A DNA stretch of 64,000 nt from LGRD01 sp031415135 (lineage in GTDB: Bacteria; Pseudomonadota; Gammaproteobacteria; Burkholderiales; Burkholderiaceae_C): the NCBI GenBank assembly GCA_031415135.1, contig JANORB010000083.1, forward strand, positions 16,729 to 80,728. The letters are read 5' to 3'. Every line of letters begins with the position of its first letter. Position 1 is the first letter of the stretch. A model generated the notes under the pieces. It saw nothing but the letters and a program-made list of their open reading frames with translations, was not told the origin of the DNA and ran no database searches. Of this stretch, positions 48,713-59,210 are shown piece after piece. The position numbers and the translations under genes are program-made.

Positions 48713-51571
48713 ATGATGCAGCAAATCAGGGCGACTTCGTACCTGTTCGGGGGCAATGCTCCCTACGTCGAGGAGATGTACGAGGCTTACCTCGACAACC
48801 CCGGCTCGGTGACGGACAACTGGCGCTCCTACTTCGACGCGCTGCAGAATGTTCCCGCCTCCGATGGCTCCAACGCCCGCGACGTGGCCCATGCGCCGGT
48901 GGTCGAATCCTTCGCGCAGCGCGCCAAGGCCAACGCGTTCGGGAACAAGGCGTCGAGCGCCGACCTGGCGGTGGCGCGCAAGCAGGTTCATGTCCAGTCG
49001 CTGATCGCGGCCTACCGCTTCCTCGGTTCACGCTGGGCCGACCTGGACCCGCTCAAGCGCCAGGAGCGACCGAAGATTCCCGAGCTCGAGCCCGCGTTCT
49101 ACGATCTCAGCGAGTCCGACATGGACATCGTGTTCAGCGCGACGAACACGTACTTCACGTCGACCGACAACATGACGCTGCGCGAGATCGTGCGCGCACT
49201 GCGCGAGACCTACTGCGGCTCCATCGGCGCCGAGTACATGCATGTGACCGAACCCGCTGAAAAGCGCTGGTGGCAGCAACGCCTGGAGAGCATTCGCTCC
49301 AAGCCCAATTTCAGTGTCGAGGAAAAGCGCCACATCCTGGGCCGGCTGACGGCCGCCGAGGGGCTGGAGCGCTACCTGCACACCAAGTATGTCGGGCAAA
49401 AGCGCTTCTCGCTGGAGGGCGGCGAGAGTTTCATCGCCTCGATGGACGAGCTGGTGCAGCGCGCGGGCAGCAAGGGGGTGCAGGAAATCGTCATCGGCAT
49501 GGCGCACCGGGGCCGGCTCAACGTGCTGGTCAACACGCTGCGCAAGATGCCGATGGACCTGTTTGCGGAGTTCGACCACACCGCGCCCGAGAACCTGCCG
49601 TCGGGTGACGTGAAGTACCACCAGGGTTTCTCAAGCGATGTCACCACGCCCGGTGGCCCGGTGCATCTGAGCCTGGCCTTCAACCCCTCGCACCTGGAAA
49701 TCGTCAACCCGGTGGTGGAGGGTTCGGTGAAGGCGCGCCAGGACCGGCGCGGCGATCTGCATGGCGAGTCGGTGCTGCCCATCATCGTGCACGGCGACGC
49801 CGCATTCGCAGGCCAGGGTGTGGTGATGGAAACGCTGGCGCTGGCGCAGACGCGCGGCTACTTTACGGGCGGCACGGTGCACCTGGTGATCAACAACCAG
49901 ATCGGCTTCACCACCTCCGACCCGCGCGACACGCGTTCCACGCTCTATTGCACCGACGTGGTGAAAATGATCGAAGCGCCGGTGCTGCACGTCAACGGCG
50001 ACGACCCCGAAGCGGTGGTGCTGGCCACGCAAATCGCGCTCGACTACCGGCAGGAGTTTCACAAGGACGTGGTGGTCGACATCGTCTGCTTCCGCAAGCT
50101 CGGCCACAACGAGCAGGACACGCCGGCGCTGACCCAGCCGCTGATGTACAAGAAGATCGCCCAGCATCCCGGCACGCGCAGGCTGTACGGCGACAAGTTG
50201 GTGGCCCAGGGCGCGGTCGCCGCCGACGGGCCCGACGCGATGGTCAAGAGCCTGCGCGCCGCGATGGACGCCGGCAAGCACACGGTCGATCCGGTGCTGA
50301 CCAACTTCAAGAGCAAGTACGCGGTCGACTGGTCGCCGTTCCTCGGCAAGAAGTGGACCGATGCCGCCGACACCGCGCTGCCTCTGGCCGAGGTCAAGCG
50401 CCTGGCCGAACGCGTGACCACGCTGCCGGCCAACTTCAAGGCCCATCCCCTGGTCGAAAAAGTGCTGGCCGATCGTGCGGCGATGGGCCGCGGCGAGATC
50501 AATGTCGACTGGGGCATGGGCGAGCACCTGGCCTACGCATCCCTGGTGGCCAGCGGTTACGCCGTGCGCCTGTCGGGCGAGGACTGCGGGCGCGGCACCT
50601 TCACCCACCGCCACTCGGTGCTGCACGACCAGAACCGCGAAAAGTGGGACGAAGGCACCTACACGCCGCTGCAGCACGTGGCCGCAGGACAGGCGCCGTT
50701 CGTCGTGATCGATTCACTGTTGTCCGAAGAGGCGGTGCTCGGATTCGAGTACGGCTATGCGTCCGCCGAACCCAACACGCTGGTGATCTGGGAAGCGCAG
50801 TTCGGCGATTTCGCCAACGGCGCGCAGGTCGTGATCGACCAGTTCATCGCCTCCGGCGAAGTGAAATGGGGCCGCGCCAACGGCATCACGCTGATGCTGC
50901 CGCACGGCTACGAAGGGCAGGGGCCCGAGCACTCCTCGGCCCGGCTTGAGCGCTTCATGCAACTGGCGGCCGACAACAACATGCAGATCGTGCAGCCCAC
51001 CTCGGCGAGCCAGATCTTCCACGTGTTGCGCCGGCAGATGGTGCGCATGTTCCGCAAGCCGCTGGTGCTGATGACGCCGAAGTCGCTGTTGCGCGCCAAG
51101 GACGCCGGCTCGCCGCTGACAGAGTTCACCCGGGGCGAGTTCAAGACCGTGATCGGCGAGGTCAACGCGGAGGTGAACGCCGACAAGGTCAAGCGCGTCA
51201 TCGCCTGCTCGGGCAAGGTCTACTACGACCTGGTGCGGGCGCGCACCGAAAACAAGAAGACCGACGTGGCGATCATCCGCGTCGAGCAGCTGTACCCGTT
51301 CCCGCACAAGGCCTTCGGCGCGGAAATGAAAAAGTACCCCAACCTCACCGACGTGGTGTGGTGCCAGGACGAACCGCAGAACCAGGGCGCCTGGTTCTTC
51401 GTGCAGCACTACATCCACGAAAACATGGTCGACGGGCAAAAGCTCGGTTATGCCGGCCGACCGGCGTCGGCGTCTCCTGCGGTGGGATACGCCCATCTGC
51501 ACCAGGAACAGCAACGGACCTTGCTGGAGCAGGCCTTTGCAAAGCTCAAGGGCTTCATCCTGAGCAAATAG
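48713..51571 (+). CDS. sucA: 2-oxoglutarate dehydrogenase E1 component
   Basis: E1 decarboxylates 2-oxoglutarate with thiamine diphosphate in the TCA cycle. The 952-residue protein has the conserved N-terminus SYLFGGNAPYVEEMYEAYLDNPGSVTDNW, the IGMAHRGRLNVLVN segment, the cofactor-binding HGDAAFAGQGVVMETL and IVCFRKLGHNEQDTP, and the C-terminal VVWCQDEPQNQGAWFF. The ATG at 48713 is preceded by AAGGTGAG; a second ATG at 48716 gives the same protein less one Met, and the longer open frame upstream is not homologous. It is the first gene of the sucA-sucB-lpdA operon. Confidence 0.97.
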   Translation: MMQQIRATSYLFGGNAPYVEEMYEAYLDNPGSVTDNWRSYFDALQNVPASDGSNARDVAHAPVVESFAQRAKANAFGNKASSADLAVARKQVHVQSLIAAYRFLGSRWADLDPLKRQERPKIPELEPAFYDLSESDMDIVFSATNTYFTSTDNMTLREIVRALRETYCGSIGAEYMHVTEPAEKRWWQQRLESIRSKPNFSVEEKRHILGRLTAAEGLERYLHTKYVGQKRFSLEGGESFIASMDELVQRAGSKGVQEIVIGMAHRGRLNVLVNTLRKMPMDLFAEFDHTAPENLPSGDVKYHQGFSSDVTTPGGPVHLSLAFNPSHLEIVNPVVEGSVKARQDRRGDLHGESVLPIIVHGDAAFAGQGVVMETLALAQTRGYFTGGTVHLVINNQIGFTTSDPRDTRSTLYCTDVVKMIEAPVLHVNGDDPEAVVLATQIALDYRQEFHKDVVVDIVCFRKLGHNEQDTPALTQPLMYKKIAQHPGTRRLYGDKLVAQGAVAADGPDAMVKSLRAAMDAGKHTVDPVLTNFKSKYAVDWSPFLGKKWTDAADTALPLAEVKRLAERVTTLPANFKAHPLVEKVLADRAAMGRGEINVDWGMGEHLAYASLVASGYAVRLSGEDCGRGTFTHRHSVLHDQNREKWDEGTYTPLQHVAAGQAPFVVIDSLLSEEAVLGFEYGYASAEPNTLVIWEAQFGDFANGAQVVIDQFIASGEVKWGRANGITLMLPHGYEGQGPEHSSARLERFMQLAADNNMQIVQPTSASQIFHVLRRQMVRMFRKPLVLMTPKSLLRAKDAGSPLTEFTRGEFKTVIGEVNAEVNADKVKRVIACSGKVYYDLVRARTENKKTDVAIIRVEQLYPFPHKAFGAEMKKYPNLTDVVWCQDEPQNQGAWFFVQHYIHENMVDGQKLGYAGRPASASPAVGYAHLHQEQQRTLLEQAFAKLKGFILSK

Positions 51572-51634
51572 GCCTGCGCCCATGCAACGGGGCGCGCCTG
51601 TGACGCGCCGTCGAATCCAGAAGAAAGAATGAAA

Positions 51635-52921
<1,287 letters not shown>

Positions 52922-52937
52922 TGTTTCGCATCTGACC

Positions 52938-54365
52938 ATGGCCAACACATTCGACGTCATCGTCATCGGCGCCGGCCCCGGCGGCTACATCGCCGCCATT
53001 CGCGCCGCGCAACTCGGCTTCAACACCGCCTGCATCGACGAATGGAACAACAGCGCGGGCGGCCCGGCACCGGGTGGCACCTGCACCAACGTGGGCTGCA
53101 TTCCGTCCAAGGCCTTGCTCCAGTCGAGCGAATTCTTCGACCATGCGGGCCACCATTTCGCCGAGCACGGCATCGGCCTGTCCAACCTGAGCCTGGACCT
53201 GGCCCGGATGCTGGGGCGCAAGGACAGCGTCGTGAAACAAAACAACGATGGCATCCTGTACCTGTTCAAGAAGAACAAGGTGGCGTTCTTTCACGGCCGG
53301 GCATCGTTTGCGAAAGCCATCGAAGGCGGCTACGAGATCGCGGTGGCGGGCGACACGCCGCAGTTGCTGACCGGCAGGCATGTCATCGTGGCCACCGGGT
53401 CGAATCCACGCGAATTGCCAGGCGCCTTGTTCGACGAAACCAGCATCCTGTCCAACGACGGCGCGTTGCGCATTCCGGCCGTGCCCAAGACGCTGGGCGT
53501 CATCGGCTCGGGTGTCATCGGCCTGGAGATGGGCTCGGTCTGGCGCCGCCTGGGCGCGGACGTGACCGTGCTGGAAGCGTTGCCGGCCTTCCTGGGCGCC
53601 GTCGATGAACAGATCGCCAAAGAGGCGCACAAGGCGTTCACCAAACAGGGGTTGAAGATCAAGCTGGGGGTCAAGATCGGATCGGTCAAGTCGGCCAAGA
53701 AGGGCGTGACGGTGGCCTACACGGACGCCGCCGGCACCGAGCAAACGCTGGAGTGCGACAAGCTGATCGTTTCGATCGGCCGGGTTCCCAACACCACCGG
53801 CCTCAACGCCAAGGGAATCGGGCTGCGGCTCGACGAGCGCGGCTTTGTCGACGTCGACGACGACTGCAAGACCAGCCTGCCCAACGTGTGGGCGGTCGGC
53901 GACGTGGTGCGCGGCCCGATGCTTGCGCACAAGGCCGAGGAAGAGGGCGTGGCGGTGGCCGAGCGCATTGCCGGCCAGCACGGGCACGTGAACTTCAACA
54001 CCATCCCGTGGGTCATCTACACCAGCCCCGAGATCGCGTGGGTGGGCCAGACCGAGCAGCAGCTCAAGGCGGCCGGCCGCGCGTACAAGGCCGGCACGTT
54101 CCCGTTCATGGCCAATGGCCGCGCGCGCGCGCTGGGCGACACCACCGGCATGGTGAAGTTTCTGGCCGACGCCAAGACGGACGAAATCCTCGGGGTTCAC
54201 ATCGTCGGGCCGCAGGCCTCGGAGTTGATCGCCGAAGCGGTGGTGGCGATGGAATTCAAAGCCTCGGCCGAAGACATTGCACGCATCTGCCACGCCCATC
54301 CGTCCTTGAGCGAGGCCACCAAGGAAGCCGCCCTGGCGGTCGACAAGCGCACACTGAACTTCTGA
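52938..54365 (+). CDS. lpdA: Dihydrolipoyl dehydrogenase (E3)
   Basis: E3 reoxidises dihydrolipoamide with FAD and NAD+. The 475-residue protein has the FAD-binding GAGPGG at 11-16, the redox disulphide Cys49-x4-Cys54 in GGTCTNVGCIPSKAL, the NAD-binding VIGSGVIGLEMGSVW and the catalytic pair His454 and Glu459 in CHAHPSLSE. The ATG at 52938 follows the sucB stop by 16 bases. The gene is third in the 2-oxoglutarate dehydrogenase operon, and the enzyme may also serve pyruvate dehydrogenase. Confidence 0.97.
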   Translation: MANTFDVIVIGAGPGGYIAAIRAAQLGFNTACIDEWNNSAGGPAPGGTCTNVGCIPSKALLQSSEFFDHAGHHFAEHGIGLSNLSLDLARMLGRKDSVVKQNNDGILYLFKKNKVAFFHGRASFAKAIEGGYEIAVAGDTPQLLTGRHVIVATGSNPRELPGALFDETSILSNDGALRIPAVPKTLGVIGSGVIGLEMGSVWRRLGADVTVLEALPAFLGAVDEQIAKEAHKAFTKQGLKIKLGVKIGSVKSAKKGVTVAYTDAAGTEQTLECDKLIVSIGRVPNTTGLNAKGIGLRLDERGFVDVDDDCKTSLPNVWAVGDVVRGPMLAHKAEEEGVAVAERIAGQHGHVNFNTIPWVIYTSPEIAWVGQTEQQLKAAGRAYKAGTFPFMANGRARALGDTTGMVKFLADAKTDEILGVHIVGPQASELIAEAVVAMEFKASAEDIARICHAHPSLSEATKEAALAVDKRTLNF

Positions 54366-54393
54366 AGATCGGGTTCCAGCCGTCCGCTTCTCC

Positions 54394-55491
54394 ATGTCGG
54401 TCCGCTCGCTCTATGAACAGACGCTGACGGCGCGTGGCTATCGATCCGACCCGGCCCAACTGCGCGCCATCGCGGCGCTGGAGCGCTGTGAAACCGAGTG
54501 GGCCGACTACAAGGCGCGCAGAAGCAATGCGCTGACCAAGCTGATCGCGCGCCCGCCGATTCCGCGCGGTGTGTACATGCATGGCGGTGTGGGCCGCGGA
54601 AAGAGCTTCCTGATGGACTGCTTTTTTCAGGCCGTGCCGCTCAAGCGCAAGACGCGGCTGCACTTTCACGAGTTCATGCGCGAAGTACACCGCGAGCTGG
54701 CCGAGCTGCACGGCACGGTGAACCCGCTGCAGGAACTGGCAAGGCGCATGGCGCTGCGATTTCGGCTGGTCTGCCTGGATGAGTTTCACGTGTCCGACGT
54801 GACCGATGCGATGATTCTTCATCGCCTGCTGGAGGGCTTGTTCGACAACCGTGTCAGCATCATCACCACGTCCAACTTTCACCCCGACGCGTTGTACCCG
54901 AATGGCCTGCACCGTGAGCGCATCCTGCCCGCGATCGCCTTGCTCAAGGCCAGGCTGGAGGTCATCAGCGTCGACAACGGCCAGGACTACCGGCAGCGAA
55001 CGCTGGAGCAACTGGGCCTGTACCACACGCCGCCGGGCGAGGCGGCCGACGGGCTGATGAGCGTGGCGTTCGACCGCCTGGCGGAAGCCCGGGACGAGAG
55101 CCCGATGCTGCGCATCGAACACCGCGAATTCCCCGCGCGCCGGCGTGCCGGCGGCGTGGTCTGGTTCGACTTCAAGGTGCTGTGCGGCGGCCCGCGGTCG
55201 CAGAACGACTACCTCGAACTGGCGTCGCAGTTCCACACGATGTTCCTGTCAGGGGTGCCGCAAATGTCACCCCGGCTGGCGTCGGAGGCGCGCCGCTTCA
55301 CCTGGCTGGTCGATGTGTTGTACGACCGCCGCGTCAAGCTCATCATGTCGGCCGAAGTGGAGCCGTCGGCGCTCTACACGGAGGGTCCGATGGCGCATGA
55401 ATTTCCGCGCACGGTGTCGCGGCTGAGGGAGATGCACTCGGCCGCGTTTCTTGCGTTGTCCCGGCGCGATGTCGACACGGCCCTGACATGA
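54394..55491 (+). CDS. zapE: Cell division ATPase ZapE (AFG1-like)
   Basis: ZapE is a membrane-associated P-loop ATPase that modulates the FtsZ ring and is related to mitochondrial AFG1/LACE1. The 365-residue protein has Walker A GGVGRGKS (residues 64-71), Walker B LVCLDEFHVSD (near 127-137), and the conserved C-terminal RRFTWLVDVLYDRRVKLIMSA. It starts 28 bases after lpdA and overlaps a small exported protein gene by four bases at its end. The link to the TCA operon is positional; this neighbourhood is common in Burkholderiales. Confidence 0.93.
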   Translation: MSVRSLYEQTLTARGYRSDPAQLRAIAALERCETEWADYKARRSNALTKLIARPPIPRGVYMHGGVGRGKSFLMDCFFQAVPLKRKTRLHFHEFMREVHRELAELHGTVNPLQELARRMALRFRLVCLDEFHVSDVTDAMILHRLLEGLFDNRVSIITTSNFHPDALYPNGLHRERILPAIALLKARLEVISVDNGQDYRQRTLEQLGLYHTPPGEAADGLMSVAFDRLAEARDESPMLRIEHREFPARRRAGGVVWFDFKVLCGGPRSQNDYLELASQFHTMFLSGVPQMSPRLASEARRFTWLVDVLYDRRVKLIMSAEVEPSALYTEGPMAHEFPRTVSRLREMHSAAFLALSRRDVDTALT

Positions 55492-56141
55492 AGCATGGCT
55501 GGCTCGGCTGCTGGGTGTGCGCGCTGTGCCTGGGTGGCGCGCTTGCACAGGCGCAGAATGCCACCTCGCCGGCGGGCGAGCGCGATCGCATCGCGCGCGA
55601 GCGGGCTGCGGTGGAGGCCCGGTTTGTCGAACGCCAGGCCGCTTGTCAAGCCCGCTTTGCCGTCACCGACTGCGTCAATGAGGCCAGCAGTGACCGGCGC
55701 GAGGCGCTGGCGCCACTGCGGCGCCAGACCATCGCGCTCGACGATGAGCAACGCCAGCAGCGCGCGGCGCGGCGGCTGGATGAGGTTCGAAAGAAGGCGG
55801 GCAGTGCGCAGCCGCAAGAGCGGGAGGTGGTGGTTCGCGAAACGCCGGTGTCGGCGCGCCGGCCTGCTGCGGCGCCATCCAGCGAGCCTGCGGCATCGGC
55901 CGTGCGTGAGGCGAGGCAGCCGCCTGCGCCCCGGCCGGCGAGCGTGCGCAAACCCCGCACGGCCCCGTCAGCGGCCGAACGGCAGGCCCAGGAGGCCGCC
56001 GGCGCGTCCCGCCTGGAGGCGAGGAAGCAAGCGGCCCAGGCCCACCGGGAAGCCGTGGAGCGACGCAATGCGCAACGCGCGGTGGGCGACAAGCGTGGCG
56101 CCCCGTTGCCGCCGCCGCCGGCGAGCGGTGCGGTGCCTTGA
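55488..56141 (+). CDS. Small exported hypothetical protein, Arg/Ala-rich coiled-coil
   Basis: I do not recognise a characterised family. The 217-residue protein starts with a signal peptide (about 1-23, ending LAQAQ). Next come a charged helical stretch with three cysteines (residues about 53-62: CQARF, DCVNEA) and a long Arg/Ala/Glu-rich, probably disordered or coiled region with many Pro. The start overlaps the zapE stop (ATGA), so it is translationally coupled to zapE and may act with it. Conserved small proteins like this follow zapE in other Burkholderiales as far as I recall; the function is unknown. Confidence 0.7.
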   Translation: MKHGWLGCWVCALCLGGALAQAQNATSPAGERDRIARERAAVEARFVERQAACQARFAVTDCVNEASSDRREALAPLRRQTIALDDEQRQQRAARRLDEVRKKAGSAQPQEREVVVRETPVSARRPAAAPSSEPAASAVREARQPPAPRPASVRKPRTAPSAAERQAQEAAGASRLEARKQAAQAHREAVERRNAQRAVGDKRGAPLPPPPASGAVP

Positions 56142-56157
56142 CGGCTGGGCGCGCGGG

Positions 56158-56922
56158 CTACAGGGCGTCGACGCGCACCAGCGCCAGCGACAGGTTGTCG
56201 CCACCGCCGCGCGCCCGCTGGCGCGCCTTGTTGATCAGCATTTCGCTCGCCTCGCGCGGCGGCAAGGTGTGCACGATGGCGCCGATCTCGCGCGCGGTGA
56301 AGTAATGCCACAGGCCGTCGCTGCAGGCCAGAATGCAATCGCCGACTTCAAGGCGGGCGATGTGGTGGTGGGTCAGCGGCGGGTCCTGGTTGGTGCCCAG
56401 GCAGCCGGTCAGCAAATTGGACTGCGGGTGGTTGTTGGCCTCTTCTTCGAGAATCTGCCCTTCGTCGACCAGCCGCTGAACGTAAGAGTGGTCGACCGTG
56501 CGCGAAACCAGGTTGGACGCGCGAAAGTGATAGATGCGCGAGTCGCCCGCATGCACGATGTCGCATTCGCGTGACGGGCTGATGATGAAGGCCGCGAGCG
56601 TGCTGTGCGGCTCTTCTTCCGAGGTGATGGCGGTGAGCTTGATCATCAGGTGCGCTTCGAGCACCAGTTGTTTGAGCGCCTCGGCCGTGTTCTCGCGGCT
56701 CGGCGCGAACCGCTCGAACAGTTGCTGGGCCGTCAGGATCACCTGGTCGGCCGCCTTGCGGCCACCGCTCTTGCCGCCCATGCCATCGGCCAACACGCCC
56801 AGCAGGCAGCCCGGCACCCGATCGTGGGCGAATATTTGCACCTGGTCTTGCTGGTAGGCGCGGTCACCGCGATGCAGCCCCGTGGAGGCGGACAGGCGAT
56901 AGGCCAGGGTCGAAATGCTCAT
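56158..56922 (-). CDS. PP2C family serine/threonine protein phosphatase
   Basis: This 254-residue protein has the PP2C metal-binding aspartates: QQDQ (Asp26), LADGMGGKSGG (Asp46), HAGDSRIYHFR and CSDGLWHY. The order and spacing are those of PrpC/Stp1-like phosphatases, which reverse Hanks-type kinase phosphorylation. No kinase gene is in the window. It is divergent from the DUF465 gene, with 67 bases between the starts, and convergent with the small exported protein gene. Confidence 0.93.
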   Translation of the reverse strand: MSISTLAYRLSASTGLHRGDRAYQQDQVQIFAHDRVPGCLLGVLADGMGGKSGGRKAADQVILTAQQLFERFAPSRENTAEALKQLVLEAHLMIKLTAITSEEEPHSTLAAFIISPSRECDIVHAGDSRIYHFRASNLVSRTVDHSYVQRLVDEGQILEEEANNHPQSNLLTGCLGTNQDPPLTHHHIARLEVGDCILACSDGLWHYFTAREIGAIVHTLPPREASEMLINKARQRARGGGDNLSLALVRVDAL

Positions 56923-56932
56923 GATCGAAAAC

Positions 56933-56938
56933 TATAAT
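56933..56938 (+). promoter_or_regulatory. -10 box before the DUF465 gene
   Basis: TATAAT is a perfect -10 element 52 bases before the start. The -35 is not clear. Confidence 0.55.
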
Positions 56939-56989
56939 CGCATTGAGAACCCGCGACCAACGCATTACACGGGACAAATTCGCGCCTCG

Positions 56990-57196
56990 ATGAACAATGA
57001 CAACCTGCATTCGCTGCCGCGCCACCTCATCGAGTTGCGCATGGCCCATGCAGACCTCGACAGCCTGATCGACCAGGCCACGGTCGAACGCCCTGACGAC
57101 GAGTTGGTGCTGCGCCGGCTCAAGAAGCGGCGTCTGCTGCTGCGGGACCAGATCGCCCGGATCGAAATCGAGCTCGATCCGCCGGAGCCGGCGTGA
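56990..57196 (+). CDS. DUF465 (YdcH family) small protein
   Basis: With the ATG at 56990 this is a 68-residue protein of DUF465/YdcH type. It is a short helical hairpin protein with LPRHLIELRMAHADLDSLIDQ and a basic helix RRLKKRRLLLRDQIARIE. Its function is not established. The frame is open 25 codons further upstream, but that part overlaps the promoter region and is not family-like. It lies 22 bases before a helicase gene and is probably co-transcribed with it. Confidence 0.78.
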   Translation: MNNDNLHSLPRHLIELRMAHADLDSLIDQATVERPDDELVLRRLKKRRLLLRDQIARIEIELDPPEPA

Positions 57197-57218
57197 GGCC
57201 GGGCGCGGCGGGAACCGA

Positions 57219-59201
57219 GTGTCGTTGACCGTCCTGGGCCAGGCCGTGGCCGATGCGTTTTCGCGCCACGGCGCGTTGGCGCGCGCCGATGCAAACCATG
57301 TGGAGCGCGAGGTGCAGCTGCGCATGGCGCTGGGTGTGGCCCAGGCGATCGAGGAACGCAGCACCCTGGTGGCTGAAGCCGGAACCGGCGTCGGCAAGAC
57401 GTTTGCGTATCTCGTGCCCACTTTGCTGAGCGGCGCGCGGGCCTTGATCAGCACCGCCACCAAGAGCTTGCAGGACCAGTTGTTTCTGCGCGATCTGCCG
57501 CGGCTGCGGGATGCCTTGCAATTGCCGGTGAGTGTGGCGCTGCTGAAGGGGCGTGGCAGCTACTTGTGCCTGCATCGCATGAACCAGGCGCGCCAGTCGG
57601 CGCAACTGCCCGACCGCTGGGCCGTGCGCACCCTGGCCAAGGTGGAGCAGTGGTCGCACCTCACGGTGAGCGGAGATCTGGCTGAGCTGGAAGGGCTGGA
57701 CGAGCGCAGCAGCGTCATCCCGCTGGTCACGTCAACGCGCGAGAACTGCCTGGGCCAGGAGTGCCCCGAGTTCCGCCGCTGCCATGTCATCAAAGCCCGC
57801 CGCGAGGCCATGGCGGCCGACCTGGTGGTGGTCAATCACCATCTGTTTTTTGCCGACATGGCGTTGCGTGACACCGGTGTGGCCGAGTTGCTGCCCAGTG
57901 TCGATCTGGCCGTGTTCGACGAGGCGCACCAGCTCGCCGAAGCCGGGGTGCAGTTTCTCGGCACCTTCTTAGGCACCGGCCAGGTGCTCGACTTCGCTCG
58001 TGACATGCTGGCCGTCGGCCTGAGCCAGGCGCGTGGGCTGGTGCCATGGCAGGACCTGGCCGCCGCGTGCGAGCGCGCGGCGCGCGAGTTGCGCCTGGCC
58101 GCCGCCGGACCATCGCGCGAATTGCGTGGCACGCTCAAGCTGCGCTGGGACGAGCATGGCTCGGGCAGCGGCTTCTTGCAGGCGCTGGACGGCATCGGCG
58201 AGTCCTGTGATGCCGCATTGGAGGGCCTGGAGCAGGTGAGCGAGCTGGCCCCCGATTTCACCAAGCTCGCTGAACGCGCCGCCCACCTCGCACAGCTGGC
58301 CAAACGGTTCAGCGATGCCGCAGCAGCCGGCCATGTGCGCTGGATCGAGGTGTCGCCACACCAGGCTCGCCTGGTGGAGTCGCCGCTGGACATACGCGAC
58401 GCCTTGCGTGAGCAGATGAGTGCCGCGCCCAAGGCCTGGATCTTCACGTCGGCCACCTTGGGTGACGACGAAAAGCTGTCGTGGTTCACCGAGTCGGCGG
58501 GCCTGGAAGACGCCCGCGTGCTGCGGCTGGGCAGCCCGTTCGACTATGCGCTCAATGCGCGCTTGTATGTTCCCGCCCGGTTTCCAAAACCGAACGAAGC
58601 GGGGCATGCCGGCGCCGTGGCGGACCTGGCGGCGCGTTGCGCGCGTGCCCTCTCGGGCCGCACCTTTGTGCTGACCACCACCTTGCGTGCATTGCAGTCG
58701 ATTGGCGAGCGCTTGCGCGAACAGTTCGAGGCGAACTCCGATGACATCGCCGTGCTGCTGCAGGGGCAATTGCCGAAGCGGCAACTGATGCAGCGGTTCA
58801 TGGCCCAGCCGCGGTCGGTGCTGGTGGGTTCGCAGAGCTTCTGGGAAGGCATCGACGTGCCGGGCGATGCGCTGCAATGTGTGTTGATCGACAAGCTGCC
58901 GTTTCCGCCGCCCAACGATCCGCTGGTGCAAGCGCGCGTCAAACGGCTGGAATCCGGGGGCCGCAATCCGTTCTCGGACTACTTCGTCGCCGAAGCCGCG
59001 GTGTCGCTCAAACAAGGCGCCGGCCGCTTGATTCGAAGCGAGACCGACCGCGGGCTGCTGGTGGTCTGCGATCCGCGCCTGGCCGGCATGAACTACGGCC
59101 GCCGCCTGTGCCAGGCGATGCCGCCGATGACCCGTGTGGCCACGGAGGCCGAGGCGCTCGCCTGGCTCAGCAGCCTGGGCGGCGCGGCGCCAGCTGCCTG
59201 A
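57219..59201 (+). CDS. ATP-dependent DNA helicase, DinG/YoaA (XPD-like) family
   Basis: This superfamily 2 helicase unwinds DNA with 5'-3' polarity and is linked to repair or R-loop and replication conflict resolution. The 660-residue protein has Walker A AGTGVGKT (54-61), the DEAH box at 234-237 and four cysteines (Cys117, 177, 182, 188) placed for a 4Fe-4S cluster as in XPD/DinG/YoaA. The C-terminal motor domain contains QSFWEGIDVPGD and GAGRLIRSETDRG. The start is a GTG at 57219. I favour YoaA-like over DinG from its length, but this is not certain. Confidence 0.92.
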   Translation: MSLTVLGQAVADAFSRHGALARADANHVEREVQLRMALGVAQAIEERSTLVAEAGTGVGKTFAYLVPTLLSGARALISTATKSLQDQLFLRDLPRLRDALQLPVSVALLKGRGSYLCLHRMNQARQSAQLPDRWAVRTLAKVEQWSHLTVSGDLAELEGLDERSSVIPLVTSTRENCLGQECPEFRRCHVIKARREAMAADLVVVNHHLFFADMALRDTGVAELLPSVDLAVFDEAHQLAEAGVQFLGTFLGTGQVLDFARDMLAVGLSQARGLVPWQDLAAACERAARELRLAAAGPSRELRGTLKLRWDEHGSGSGFLQALDGIGESCDAALEGLEQVSELAPDFTKLAERAAHLAQLAKRFSDAAAAGHVRWIEVSPHQARLVESPLDIRDALREQMSAAPKAWIFTSATLGDDEKLSWFTESAGLEDARVLRLGSPFDYALNARLYVPARFPKPNEAGHAGAVADLAARCARALSGRTFVLTTTLRALQSIGERLREQFEANSDDIAVLLQGQLPKRQLMQRFMAQPRSVLVGSQSFWEGIDVPGDALQCVLIDKLPFPPPNDPLVQARVKRLESGGRNPFSDYFVAEAAVSLKQGAGRLIRSETDRGLLVVCDPRLAGMNYGRRLCQAMPPMTRVATEAEALAWLSSLGGAAPAA

Positions 59202-59210
59202 CTCGCCGCC

